This document shows, piece after piece, positions 31,314 to 41,347 of a stretch of 42,747 nt of DNA. The notes beneath the pieces are model-generated. The model was given only the letters and a program-made list of their open reading frames with translations, had not been told where the DNA came from and did no database searches. Origin of the DNA: Ichthyosporea sp. XGB-2017a (lineage: Eukaryota; Opisthokonta; Ichthyosporea). The position numbers were made by a program, and so were the translations under genes. The DNA lies in the NCBI GenBank assembly GCA_002811675.1, contig PDIM01000022.1, positions 240,514 to 283,260 of the forward strand, given 5' to 3'. The number at the start of each line of letters is the position of its first letter. Position 1 is the first letter of the stretch.

Positions 31314-31415
31314 TAAAGATTTGAAATGGCTTAACCTCCACGACTAGATGGAGTGGACGAGTCAATCCACTTGTTTTTCATATTTCATTCTTCCTGTAGT
31401 AGATCAAATGTCTTG
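31314..31415. other. 3' UTR of the hydrolase gene
   Basis: Short spacer between the hydrolase stop and the transposase remnant on the other strand. It probably holds the hydrolase 3' UTR. Nothing else is seen. Confidence 0.4.
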
Positions 31416-32250
31416 CTACTCCACATCTTCATGAAACAGCGTGTAGCAACTTTTAAAATAGTATTTCTCATCTTCTGTGCGAGAGAGATTAGTACGGCAA
31501 ACATTCATCCTGACTAGCATAGCGCAACCTGGAGTTGTTGCGCAGTTGAAAACAGGACCATCCCTCTTTTTGTTTTTGTTAATCATACTCTGATAACCGC
31601 AATCAATACATCTTATGCAGTTGATATGATGATCGTCAATCTTTATCGAGTAGTTTGGGCAGAGGAAGTTAGTTCTGGCGTGAATGTTGAATTGGGTAAT
31701 AGCATTTTCATATTGTGGGTCCACTTAACCCTTTTGCAAGACTGGGCTTTTGTCGAAACTATTCAATATCTGTCGAAAACGCTGAAGACTCATAGATTTC
31801 CTTAAAGGACAATAAGGAATCAAAGGATCATCATAAAACACTTCAGGAGACTGACGCAAAAAGCATAGTCTTGCATACAACTTTACGAAAGTGTCAAACT
31901 CCTCCAAATCCATAGTCTGACTGCTTGGAAGCCGTTTGTTGATTGCATAAACAAAAATGTTTCGTTTGTTGATTGAATCGGGTGTTTCAGGTCCTGGTTT
32001 GGTCAGCAAAGTCACTCCGAGTTCATTTTGTCAAATAAAAATCGAGATTCTTCAAGCATGGAAGTAGTCATAGAAGTTCGTGCTTTATTCGACACGAAAT
32101 GTATCTTTTCCACTGAAGGTTCAATGAACTTAAACCCATTCTTCTCAAACATCTTCTGAGCTTCACTTTTTTGAGCCTTAGGCTTTTCCCGAGAACGATT
32201 TGATTGAGGTGCCTGAGCTGAGTTTCTGCATCTGACTCAGGTACTGCCAT
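31416..32250 (-). pseudogene. piggyBac-like transposase remnant
   Basis: On the minus strand, from 32223 down to about 32013, a frame reads a Lys/Gln-rich segment and then SVEKIHFVSNKAR. It shifts frame near 32015 into one containing LPSSQTMDLEEFDTFVKL and PLRKSMSLQRFRQIL, which resembles the piggyBac (DDE_Tnp_1_7) start of the catalytic region (Pxx.YW...sMsrxRFxxIL). An in-frame TAA follows at about 31725-31727. The frame then continues into a Cys-rich end (CIRCIDCGY, CATTPGC, then CYTLFHEDVE), the pattern of the piggyBac C-terminal zinc finger (CxxC...C..C...CF..yH). The central DDE core is missing, so this looks like an internally deleted, mutated copy. The alternative is an unknown Cys-rich protein with a stop error. 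Confidence 0.45.
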
Positions 32251-33133
32251 GGCTAGTATCCAAAGTGCTATTTAATTCCAGAACAAACAAACTTAAGATT
32301 AAAAATCTGCACTTTAATCTTAAAATCAAAAATCTAAAATTTCAGATTTAAAGAAAACCGGCTTTCAGGGGTCAGTTCTCAAAAAACAAAGGTATCCTTG
32401 GAATGCGCTGGGAGAGGATGGATGCCGTTGCAGTGTTTTCCAGCTCCAAACGGCACAGTACTTTTTTAGGGTAGATACTAATAATGTACTTAAAACTTTT
32501 CGAAGGGTCTATTTTTTAAAGAAGGTACTAAAAGTTCCTAGGATAACTACTGCAGCTAGTCGCGTGGTAGAATCCAGCTTCCGTATCCGGACTTCCATAT
32601 AAAGACAATTCTGGCACAAATAATTATTACTGCACTAATTATTTATAAGTTATGACTTATGAGTCTTCAGACGGCGCATGACACATTATAATGAGGCAGA
32701 CTATATTGCCTGTTTGGTTCAACATTTTAGTCTTCGTTTAACGTAATTCCTGCGTCTTTGCGCTCGCTATATCTCAGCATTTACTCTGGATCTAGGTTTG
32801 TATCCTTTGTGCGAACGATAGACCTAATGATAGGCCAAGCCCGAACTCACTCTGCAAATAGCCGAAGTTGTAACTATTGAGGAGTTGAGAATAGAGCACA
32901 TCAATCATAAGGAAAATAAAAGGAAAATACAAGGCGCTAATATCCGCTCGAAGATAGCAAGAAAAAATTTAATACCCAATACCGCTAGAAGAAATTCTGC
33001 CCACGGTTCAAACATTTCAGTTAAGGTTGAATGAGATCTTTGCCTTGAGGAGGCAGTAAATGAATAATTCAACTGAATAAGGCCTTCAAGGTTTACTACT
33101 TCATATTGCTCTAAACAAAAGGGTTCATGGGAA
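32251..33133. promoter_or_regulatory. Spacer upstream of the PPP4R4 gene
   Basis: About 880 bp without a recognisable gene, AT-rich, with no clear repeat. It should contain the PPP4R4 promoter and 5' UTR at its right end. A 4-codon upstream ORF starts at 33127 (see the next entry). Confidence 0.4.
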
Positions 33134-33141
33134 ATGGATGA
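33127..33141 (+). promoter_or_regulatory. Minimal upstream ORF overlapping the PPP4R4 start
   Basis: ATG GGA AAT GGA TGA runs from 33127 to 33141 and contains the main ATG (33134) in another frame. If both ATGs lie on the transcript, initiation at 33127 would end just past the main start. Which ATG ribosomes use cannot be decided here; the longer frame carries the conserved protein. Confidence 0.4.
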
Positions 33142-35521
33142 GTCTCTATGGGAATCTGTAGGGATTGGGACAGAGTTCCAAGGGGACAGTTTGGGAGAGG
33201 CCGATTACAACAAACTGGGGAAAGGGAAGCCGAAAGAGGAAATTGAAAAGGGGGTTATCAGTGAAAAGTTGAATGAATACCAACGGGCCGAGGAAATTAT
33301 AAAATCGGGCAACATTGTACAGCTTATGAATCTGTTTGATACAGTGCATGTGTTAGCTGCAAACCCAAAATTTGGGGAAGACGTACATTGCCAACTTCTC
33401 CCAAAAATGATCAAACTCCTAGATAACGTCAGTCCAGAGTTAAACGAAGCTGCTGGATCAGCTTTTGCAAAGCTCATCGAATTGAATGGAGAAATCTATA
33501 GCCCACTACTATACCCAGTTATAGAAAGCAAAATTACAGGGGCCGCTAAAGGGACATTTCGTGAGAAACTTCACTCTGCTTGGGTTTCTTCTCTTTTGAA
33601 GTCTATGAATCATCTTTCGATTGAGAAGCTTAAAGATGAGGTCTTACCACTTGCCCTCAAGAAGGGAGAATTGTCGGAAAAAGTACTCTCAAGAAAAGCT
33701 TGCTGTCGCATACTAGGAATGCTCGTACAAAGGTTAGAAAAAACCTTCATACTCGAAAAGGTTTTGGGAAAATTTCTGTCGTTATGCCAGGACACGGACT
33801 ATGAAGTGCGTGTAACAATCACTTATGAGCTAAAACATCTAATCAATGCAGTTGATGAGGACACTATAGAAAAGAAAATAGTTCCTGAAATTGTGGAGTT
33901 ATTGAAAGACGAAGAGCAAGTGGTTCAGATTGCTTCTTTTGAAGCAGTGGTGAAGTCCTTGGGTTCCTTTAAGAGTGACTCAATAGAAAAGGAAATTTTT
34001 CCGTTTCTTAAAGACACAATGCGTGGAGTTGAAGAAGATGCAAAGGAACCCTTTTTCAAGCTTGTTTCTTTCATGTTTGGCTCCTTCTTCCACACAGCAT
34101 ATTGCAAGTTGGATCTCAAACAAGAAAAGCAGTTTTTTGTGGACTTATATACTCAATTTTCGGAAAGCACAAACTCAACCTACCGCCTTAACGCCGCGTA
34201 CAACTTACCGGCTATGACTTTGTCTCTAAAGAGCACATCCTTTGAAGCTATTTTGCCAATTCTAAAACGACTTGCTGCCACAGAAGATGGTCGAACTAGG
34301 GGCGTTGTGGCCGTTTCCTTACATGAGGTAATCAAAATAATGGGGTCAGAATATGCCGTTGAACATTTGAGGCCGATTTTTCTGGAACTCTTAGAAGATC
34401 AGGACGTGGTAGTCTCGAAAGGTATTTCAAAACACCTGATCGAATGCCTACGATATTTGAGAGCGCCACCCGACGCAGGACAGAAGTATGTGCAACCTGA
34501 AGATTTGATTGAGCCAATTTTGGGTTGTTTGCACCGAGTTACACCATACTGGAGGGAAGCATCTTCCTTAGTCCTCCAGCTTTCCGAATTATATTCGTTC
34601 TTCTGTGGGGAAACTGTATATACCAATTTTATTCCGCCTTTGCTTTCTTTAATGCAAAAGGATAATCATCGGCCCGTACGCGATGCCGCAGCAAAATCGA
34701 TGGTGCAACTTATTCGAAAAAATGAGAATGTGGAAATGAGAAAGGAAATGTGCAACAATCTAATTTCTTTGTTTTGTAAAAGTGAAAGTGCCTTAAATAG
34801 GTCATTTTTTGTAGATATATGCTTCGACTTACTTATCGCCTTTTCCAGAAGTTTCTTCAAAGCAAACTTTTATCATGCCGCACTCGCCCTATCACGAGAT
34901 AGGATCCCAAATGTAAAATTCAAATTATGCACACTTTTGCCAGTAATGAAAAAGGTGATCAAACTTCCAAATGACAAGCAGCTCTTAGTAGCTTTAGATG
35001 ACGTCGTCAGGAAATTAAGTGCCGATTCGGATCGAGACGTAAAGAGTATGGCCATAAGAGCATCAGATTTGATGAGGGGTATGAAGCTGGGCCTCTTTAC
35101 CACACCAGAAGAAAATGCTTTGGATGAAGCAAAAGTCGCCGATGAGCTAAGAATTACAAGGCTAAAGGAAAATGAGAAGGCCAATGCCGTAGCTGTTAAA
35201 AAGATGAACAAAGCTTCGTCTGCATCGAGCTGTAAAAATTTGAGCAAGAGGGGTACTGACAAAAGCCTAAGCAATCCTTCTCTTCACTCTTCAAAGAGTT
35301 CAGAAGGACTGAAGGGGTCTCCAAAAGGAAGAATGAGCTCTGATACTTCGAACAAGGCAAAAGCGTAAGTTTCCATTTTCGACTATTTCTCTTCGTCGCT
35401 GTTTATGATGTGCTAAGACAAACTTTGATTGTATTCTACTGATAGGTCTGCATCAAAAGGAAGCCTCACCAAGCAAAGCTCGTTTCGTAATAGAGGCAGC
35501 ACAAACAAGCTTGTAAAGTAG
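33134..35521 (+). CDS. PPP4R4: Protein phosphatase 4 regulatory subunit 4 homologue (HEAT repeat)
   Basis: Two exons, 33134-35364 and 35446-35521, with an 81-nt GT-AG intron, giving 768 residues. Most of the protein is helical HEAT-type repeats. Two blocks match PPP4R4 closely: LCQDTDYEVRVTITYELKHL with EIVELLKDEEQVVQIASFEA, and FFVDICFDLLIAFSRSFF with LPVMKKVIKLPNDKQLLVAL. PPP4R4 binds the PP4 catalytic subunit and is mostly cytosolic in animals. The C-terminus is Ser/Lys-rich and disordered; the small second exon extends this tail to TNKLVK. The start at 33134 follows an upstream ATG in another frame. Its stop lies about 86 bp from the convergent stop of the next gene. Confidence 0.85.
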
Positions 35522-35607
35522 GTGCATAGTTTCTCAAAAGTTTTGTAAATAAATCAATAGCCTTCCTTCATTTGAACTTCGGTTATGTTCCAAGGTTGCC
35601 TACATAT

Positions 35608-36534
35608 TCAATTTTCCCCATTTTCAGCGCAGCTTGTGTTGGGTATATCGTAGCTTTCAGCAGAGTAATATGATGGCAATGTTTCTAAACTCAAGATATC
35701 GCTCTCAACACAAAGTTCTTCATATTGAACTTCTCCCATATGAGCCAACGCATTTTCATGCTCTAGATCAGCCCCTGAACGTTCTTCTTGAGCACTATCA
35801 GGTGTATACCCTGATCGCCCTGTAAGCCATGATGGCCGAAATACCAATGCACCTTCCGTATATTCTCCCCATGGACTTTCTTGCACATATTCTGTCCTTT
35901 GCAATGGTTCCAAAGTTTCAGACTCATCCCCAACCTCATGGCTCGCTTCGTAGGTTTGCGTTCCAGTCGAGGACCTGTTTTCACTTTCGCTATCGCAATC
36001 ACTGAAGATACTATGAAGTTGTTCATGTGACAATGATGCTCTTTCTGAACAGAGGCAATTTTGGCCACCCCGTGTTGACATAACAATTTCCCCTCTATAT
36101 CGTATAACAAAAGTCCCACTTTCTTCGTACATATTCGGTGGCGCCTGATACCTGGTTAAAAACTGACTGCCTCGGAGATCCCCATCGTCTAATCCATGAA
36201 GCCCATACGGTGGGGGTGCTTCTTCGCTTATGCGAGTTGAGTATCGATCTATTAGTTCTGCCATATAGCCATCAGAATTTCTGTTGGCTGCTTCCTCAGC
36301 CTCGTCATTTCTTTGCTGTATTTCCTCCTCTAGATTCCTTTGATCTTGAATTTGCCTTTTTCTTTTCCTCCAGGCCAAAAACAGAATAAGAATACCTATA
36401 CTTGCTAAAATGACTATGACAAATGGAACGACCACAAAGAGGGTTTCCAGGTAATCGTCTTCTGGTTGTTCCTTGTCACTGTCTCTTCTCCCACGTCGCA
36501 AGAGAGATATTGGTTTGCGCTCCGAATAATCCAT
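35608..36534 (-). CDS. Single-pass membrane protein with a PPxY motif, function unknown
   Basis: Single-exon 308 residues. A short N-terminus with basic patches (LLRRGRRDSDKEQ) precedes one hydrophobic helix at about 31-54, followed by a basic stop-transfer segment (WRKRKRQ), so the long C-terminal part is probably cytosolic, although no signal peptide is evident. The tail has a charged helical segment (about 64-88), the PPPY motif at 107-110 (the WW-domain ligand used by Nedd4-type ubiquitin ligases), and acidic, Ser/Tyr-rich stretches that could be phosphorylated, including LPSYYS near the C-terminus. No enzymatic domain is seen. It may be an adaptor or a ubiquitin-ligase recruiter, but that is inference. 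Confidence 0.7.
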   Translation of the reverse strand: MDYSERKPISLLRRGRRDSDKEQPEDDYLETLFVVVPFVIVILASIGILILFLAWRKRKRQIQDQRNLEEEIQQRNDEAEEAANRNSDGYMAELIDRYSTRISEEAPPPYGLHGLDDGDLRGSQFLTRYQAPPNMYEESGTFVIRYRGEIVMSTRGGQNCLCSERASLSHEQLHSIFSDCDSESENRSSTGTQTYEASHEVGDESETLEPLQRTEYVQESPWGEYTEGALVFRPSWLTGRSGYTPDSAQEERSGADLEHENALAHMGEVQYEELCVESDILSLETLPSYYSAESYDIPNTSCAENGEN

Positions 36535-37395
36535 TTCTTACATGAATTCGTATATTTGGAATATAGCTTTTATAAGAATTCAAAGTACAGAGGTCTTTCG
36601 TATAGGCTTATAATGAGTTTCTTGTTTAAAACGTGATTTAAGCGGCATGCCGTAGTCCATCTCCATAAAGTTTAAGAAATATTGGGCACCAAGTGCCCTA
36701 ATGTGAATATCTATGTCTCAGTGTGTCTCAACATTTACTCTACTCGACACAGGGGCTTGAAATGGTGACTTTCCTATTAACTCTGAACTCTAACCAAAAT
36801 GTATACTGCGCGGACAAGAAATCTCATAGGGATCTCATTCAATGTGCCAAATCTATTCACGTCCAGTCTCTTTCACATTGGGGGTTCGCATTCACATTCG
36901 CACCCTCCACTAACCCCACATGTATATGTACATGATGCATGTTGTACGTAAATAATATATACTGCGTCATGTATTGAAGCTATTCAAACTCATGATCATG
37001 CATGAAGCATGCATGTTTGAGCGTGGTGGCTAAATATAGAATAGCGAGGTTCGCGGTCTTTCGTGTGATAGGGCAAGGCATTCAATCATAAATAATTATT
37101 TTAATTATAATATCATTATAATATATGTCTTGAAGAGCCAAGGGGTAGGGTTGGAAATTCGATCGAGACTCTAGTGTGAAAAGCTCGTGGTACAGATCAC
37201 CATGATCAGCTATGGCCTATGGCGACGGTCCTGGGACGCGGGTGCCACAACATTTTGAGCCGATCCGAATATATAGTTGGGGAGTTGGGGGCGCCGGCGT
37301 CCTACTACAGTGTCCTTTCTTTCACCTCCGTACGCTGGAAGATAATTCTAGATCTCTAATTTTGATTAGTTCAAATAATATTTTTAGGCAATATC
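36535..37395. promoter_or_regulatory. Divergent promoter region, AT-rich
   Basis: About 860 bp between two genes facing away from each other. It includes GCATGC/ATGCAT repeats (36998-37017) and an AT-rich stretch (about 37080-37125). No gene is seen. An out-of-frame ORF at 37212-37421 overlaps the start of the acyltransferase gene by 26 nt; it may be an upstream ORF or may be removed by a 5' UTR intron. Confidence 0.4.
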
Positions 37396-39094
37396 ATGTC
37401 AGCCAGGCCTGCCCAAGCTAGGAGGTGCTCAACACTCTCTGCCATCGACAATGTTTTCTTGGATGTGGAGAGTGATTCGAGCCTAATGACAATAGCATCG
37501 TTATGGTTTTTTCAGGATTCGCTGACAATAGAAGATGTTCGAGGGGAGTTTGAAAAACTTATCCAAAGATTTCCAAGGTTTGGTCACAAATTGCGTCAGC
37601 CTCTAGGGTCCTATTCCCACTGGGAAGAAGACTTAGAGTTTGACCTATCTTCGCACATAAAGAGGACAACACTGGTAAGTTTCTTTGTTCATTTACCTGT
37701 CAGTATTTATATTAAAAACTAAATAAGCCTTTGCTTATTCGCACGAATGGCGGGGAACGGCTTGCTATTAGAGTAAGCCAGGGGATAAAAAAAAGTTGCA
37801 AGAAGTTGTCGGGGAGCTTGTAAGCAAACCCTTTGACTTCAAGAAACCTCTGTGGCAAGCACACGTTATAGTTGGGGTAGATCTTTTTTCTAATGGTGTC
37901 CGAAGCACTGAAGCGCAAAATGGAAGAGGTTGCGTATTACTAACTCGTTTGCACCATTGCATCACTGATGGACAAGGGGCAATTCGTATGTTATTAACTC
38001 TCACTTCAAGCCCCGGGAAGCCCGACCAATACCCTACCAGCTGTGAAAAGTGTTCGAACGACGGGTCATTGGGAGAAACAAAATCGGAGGCTGGCAGAAG
38101 GAGAGGGGGGGATGCCAATTTGACTGCGGAGGAAAAGCGCAAAATGTTGGCAAATCAATATGGGAAGCACAATGCGAAACGAGAGGAGAAAATGTCAACG
38201 AATGAGGTGCGCAGTAGAAAAATGAACTTTGGGACAAATGAGCAGGATACAGAGCGTGCTAAAACGGTTGGGGAGTCTATAGCCAAACTTGTCACCGAAC
38301 TGTTTATGATTCCTTCGAGGTTGCTTGTATTCTTTTTTGGTGTGTTTGTTTTTTGCTTGAACTATCTTTACATTATGGGTACTACTCGGCAAAACTTCGT
38401 GTGTAACTCAAGGCCTCCTAAAAGTGTTGGGTGGTCCACTAAAATCAATTTAAACGATGTAAAGAAGATAAAGCTGGCATTAAACTGTACCGTCAATGAC
38501 GTTCTTGTTAGTTGTTTATGTGGTGCGCTACAGACTTACTTGGAGAAGAACAGTAGTTCTAGATCTGGTGTGGAAAAAAATATTTTATGCGGAATTCCTG
38601 TAAGTTTAAGATCCTGGGACGACTGGAGCTTGGGCAACAAGGTTTGCATGGCAAATTTATGGCTACCGATGGATAAAACGTCTCCCATTGACAGACTAGA
38701 AGCCGTAAAAGAAAGAATGAACAATCTTAAGAAAGGGCCTGATGTACTGCTTTCCTACAATTTCATGAAAGTGTTCAGCTTCGTGCCAAAGTTCCTGCGC
38801 TCTGAATGGCTGGTGCAACGTGTTCTTACTAGAAGCCATTGTCTGTTCACCAATGTTCCCGGACCTAGAGAACCTTTGTTGTTCGCGAACAGAGCTATTG
38901 TTGAATATGTTCCATTCATTCCTCAACCCGGGGCCAGAGGTGGGCTTGGGTTAGCTGTCTTGACTTACGCCAATAATGTTACATTTTCCGTTCTTTGCGA
39001 CGAAGGCTTATTGCATGGAGGCCCTTCAACACTGACTGATGAATTCGAAAAACAATTTGCTTATTTTTTGGAAATAACCTCGGGGGCCGCGTGA
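37396..39094 (+). CDS. Wax ester synthase / diacylglycerol acyltransferase (WS/DGAT family)
   Basis: Two exons, 37396-37674 and 37772-39094, joined in phase 0 through a GT-AG intron of 97 nt, giving 533 residues. The N-terminus has LSAIDNVFLDVES, as in WS/DGAT enzymes (LSxxDxxFL). The active-site motif HHCITDG lies at about 154-160, and its first two His residues are the acyltransfer catalytic pair. The C-terminal domain carries the family signature NVPGPREPL and a GGLGLAVLTYANNVTFSV segment. A hydrophobic stretch (LVTELFMIPSRLLVFFFGVF, about 265-284) may give membrane association with the ER or lipid droplets. The enzyme makes wax esters and/or triacylglycerol from acyl-CoA with a fatty alcohol or diacylglycerol; which substrate is used here cannot be told from sequence. 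Confidence 0.88.
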
Positions 39095-39921
39095 GGCGTC
39101 TATAAGACGTGCATCATGGCGACGCGGTACAGCTACGTCTGATCATATAATTAACGTACGTGTACGTATAAGTGCTCATGGGAGATCAATATGTAAGTAT
39201 TATTCTAGTGTCCAAATAAAAGCAAGACGGCACTTCGCTCGTCTAGTAAGGACCGCTCCCGCGGCCTTTAACGAAATTAATCGCGGGGGATTATAATATA
39301 TATATATATATCGAATAAGTACCTTTAGCACTTTTACGTACACAAATTATGTACACCAACACCTGCAATTAATATTGATCACCACAACGTCGAATTTAAT
39401 CTTAACTTGTTAACTCTTACTAGTCGGCGCGCTAGTACGACGTTTGTAAGCAAGAGCGTATCTTGGCCTTGCTTAGTGGATCCACGTGTAGGGTTAACAC
39501 GTGTAACTGTTATTGGCCGCCGGATCAATGTCGATAGAGACATTGTCTGAATCCCTTATTTTGTGTCCGCACAATTGTCTGAAACTGATCATTCTCTTTG
39601 AAGCTCTCGTTTATTTTGTCCGCAGTGCATCACGTCCTGGTTGGATGGTTGGGAACATCGACTCTCACAGGAGATTAATTAGTTGTACCTACGTTTTACT
39701 TTGTTGTCCATTGTTTGGTCTCGTTGTTTGTTTATATAGCTCACTGCAGATACAGTTCTATTATTTTTTTAGTCAGTAGTAATTTTGATTTGAATCTGTA
39801 ACGGTTAATGAACTTAGTTGAGTATCATTAGTCTATAGCTGTAGTCTGGACTAGGGATTTCGATATAGCTTGAACTTATATTTGAGGAATAAAGCAGTCC
39901 CCGTATTAGTCGATTGCTTTA
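39095..39921. other. AT-rich spacer between the acyltransferase and the transposon region
   Basis: About 830 bp. It includes a (TA)n run near 39293-39310 and ordinary AT-rich sequence. Frames such as 39513-39779 have no recognisable domain. Probably the 3' UTR of the acyltransferase plus neighbouring spacer. Confidence 0.45.
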
Positions 39922-41347
39922 GTGTGCGCAGAGAGGGGGGCAGAGATTATCACGAGCAAGTCTCATGGTGAGGACTCCTTCGTTCTGACAATGGCGTTGC
40001 AGTTTGTCGATGGAGTGCAAGGAAAAGAATATAACAAACTTTCGCTATGGCCCTATGTGTTGACCTGCTTGGATCTGCCGCCTCATAATTTGCGTTACAA
40101 TCTTGGACATATGTTTCTCTGTGGCCTAGACGATGGATTAAAAGCAAAAAAGAAAAAGGATGAGAAAGTCAACGAAGTAATAGCCAGCTCAGCTGAACAC
40201 AAGGCAGTGTGTCTTAGTTTTTTCGTTGAACAAATGAATTCACTGCACAGTACAGGAATGGAGTGCTTGTGTGGGATTCAGCGCTGCGGGTAGTTCGCAG
40301 GGTCTTTGTGGCCCTTGCGTGGCAAATCGCCGACTACCCAGCGCTGATGGCCAGCCTTAACTTGAGGATGGTTCCTAATTGTCCGCGAGGGTGTGGAAAT
40401 TGCATGATCTGTGCAATAGTATCAAAACACTTCCAAGGTTGCTTTTTTTTGCACCACCATGAGCTCTTACCTTTCATTGAAAGTACTGAGAAACTTAGAA
40501 GTGAGGTAGGAAAGAAAGTGTTCCCAAAACTTTCTGGAGAGCAACTGAAGCAGGCTGTGCAGTGCGGGGCACCAGAAACAAAAAGCAGTAAAATGTATGA
40601 CGCCTTCGACATGGAAATGGTCCATGACGAGCAAAATGCTGCCAAGGGAAGAAGGCTGAGCAAGAAAAGATTGAGCGAAATCAAAACCCTCTTTGGCATT
40701 AATGGGGCTGATGCTTTGCACAAGTTGGTATCATTCGATGCCAGACAAAATTCGATGCATGAGTACACCATGCACATTCTTGTCAATGTCATTTAACTTA
40801 TCATACGCAGCTTTGCTCAGGAATCGGGAATGGCCGAAGGTATTCGCGCCAGCTTTGAGTCAGCGCGAGGTCGTCTCGCGTTCCTCATTGAATCTGAAAA
40901 AAAAATCCGTACTGCAGATGGCAGATTAAATTATATAAGGCTATTTGGCTGGCATCTGTCTAAACCTTCCATTGATTTAGTAGACTACAGGTTTAGCCGG
41001 GCCATGATCTACCACCGAAAGCTGATAGCGTCCACAAAAACTGTTTTTAGTAGAAGTCTGCATAAGATGAAGGCAGTGGATCGACTGTTTAGCTGCCTTT
41101 TTCAGTGATTATGGGATCTGGTCCCTGCGACGCCTATTCGCAAGGACACATCGGTAATATATATCTTTATTTCAGGTTGATGAGGTTCAGCTTTGATGAT
41201 TGGTTTTTGCAACCCCAATTCACGCCGTTCAGTGTTCGTTTAATGGGGAAATCTCTAGCAGTACTTTTAACAGAAATGGAAATACATTTCGCCATTAACT
41301 TCCACACCAGCTTACAAGTCCACTTACTTACGCACATCCCACTCTAG
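39922..41347 (+). pseudogene. CACTA-type (tnp2-like) transposase remnant
   Basis: Several plus-strand frames, broken by shifts and stops, line up in order with the CACTA tnp2 transposase. The first (39922-40293) has KLSLWPYVLTCLDLPPHNLRY and a GLDDGLK segment, as in tnp2 (WPv..NLPpelR...lLaG). A frameshift near 40250-40290 leads to ADYPALMASLNLRMVPNCPRGCGNC, matching the tnp2 aDyPAl...CxxC region, then SMHEYTMHILVN near 40770, like the conserved (D)mMH motif. An in-frame stop at about 40794 is followed by more frame. A later frame (41105-41347) has EIHFAINFHTSLQVHLLTHI, resembling the DUF4218 region that follows tnp2 (FPPsfFd...HLliHL). The element is not functional. I saw no clear terminal inverted repeats. 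Confidence 0.6.
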
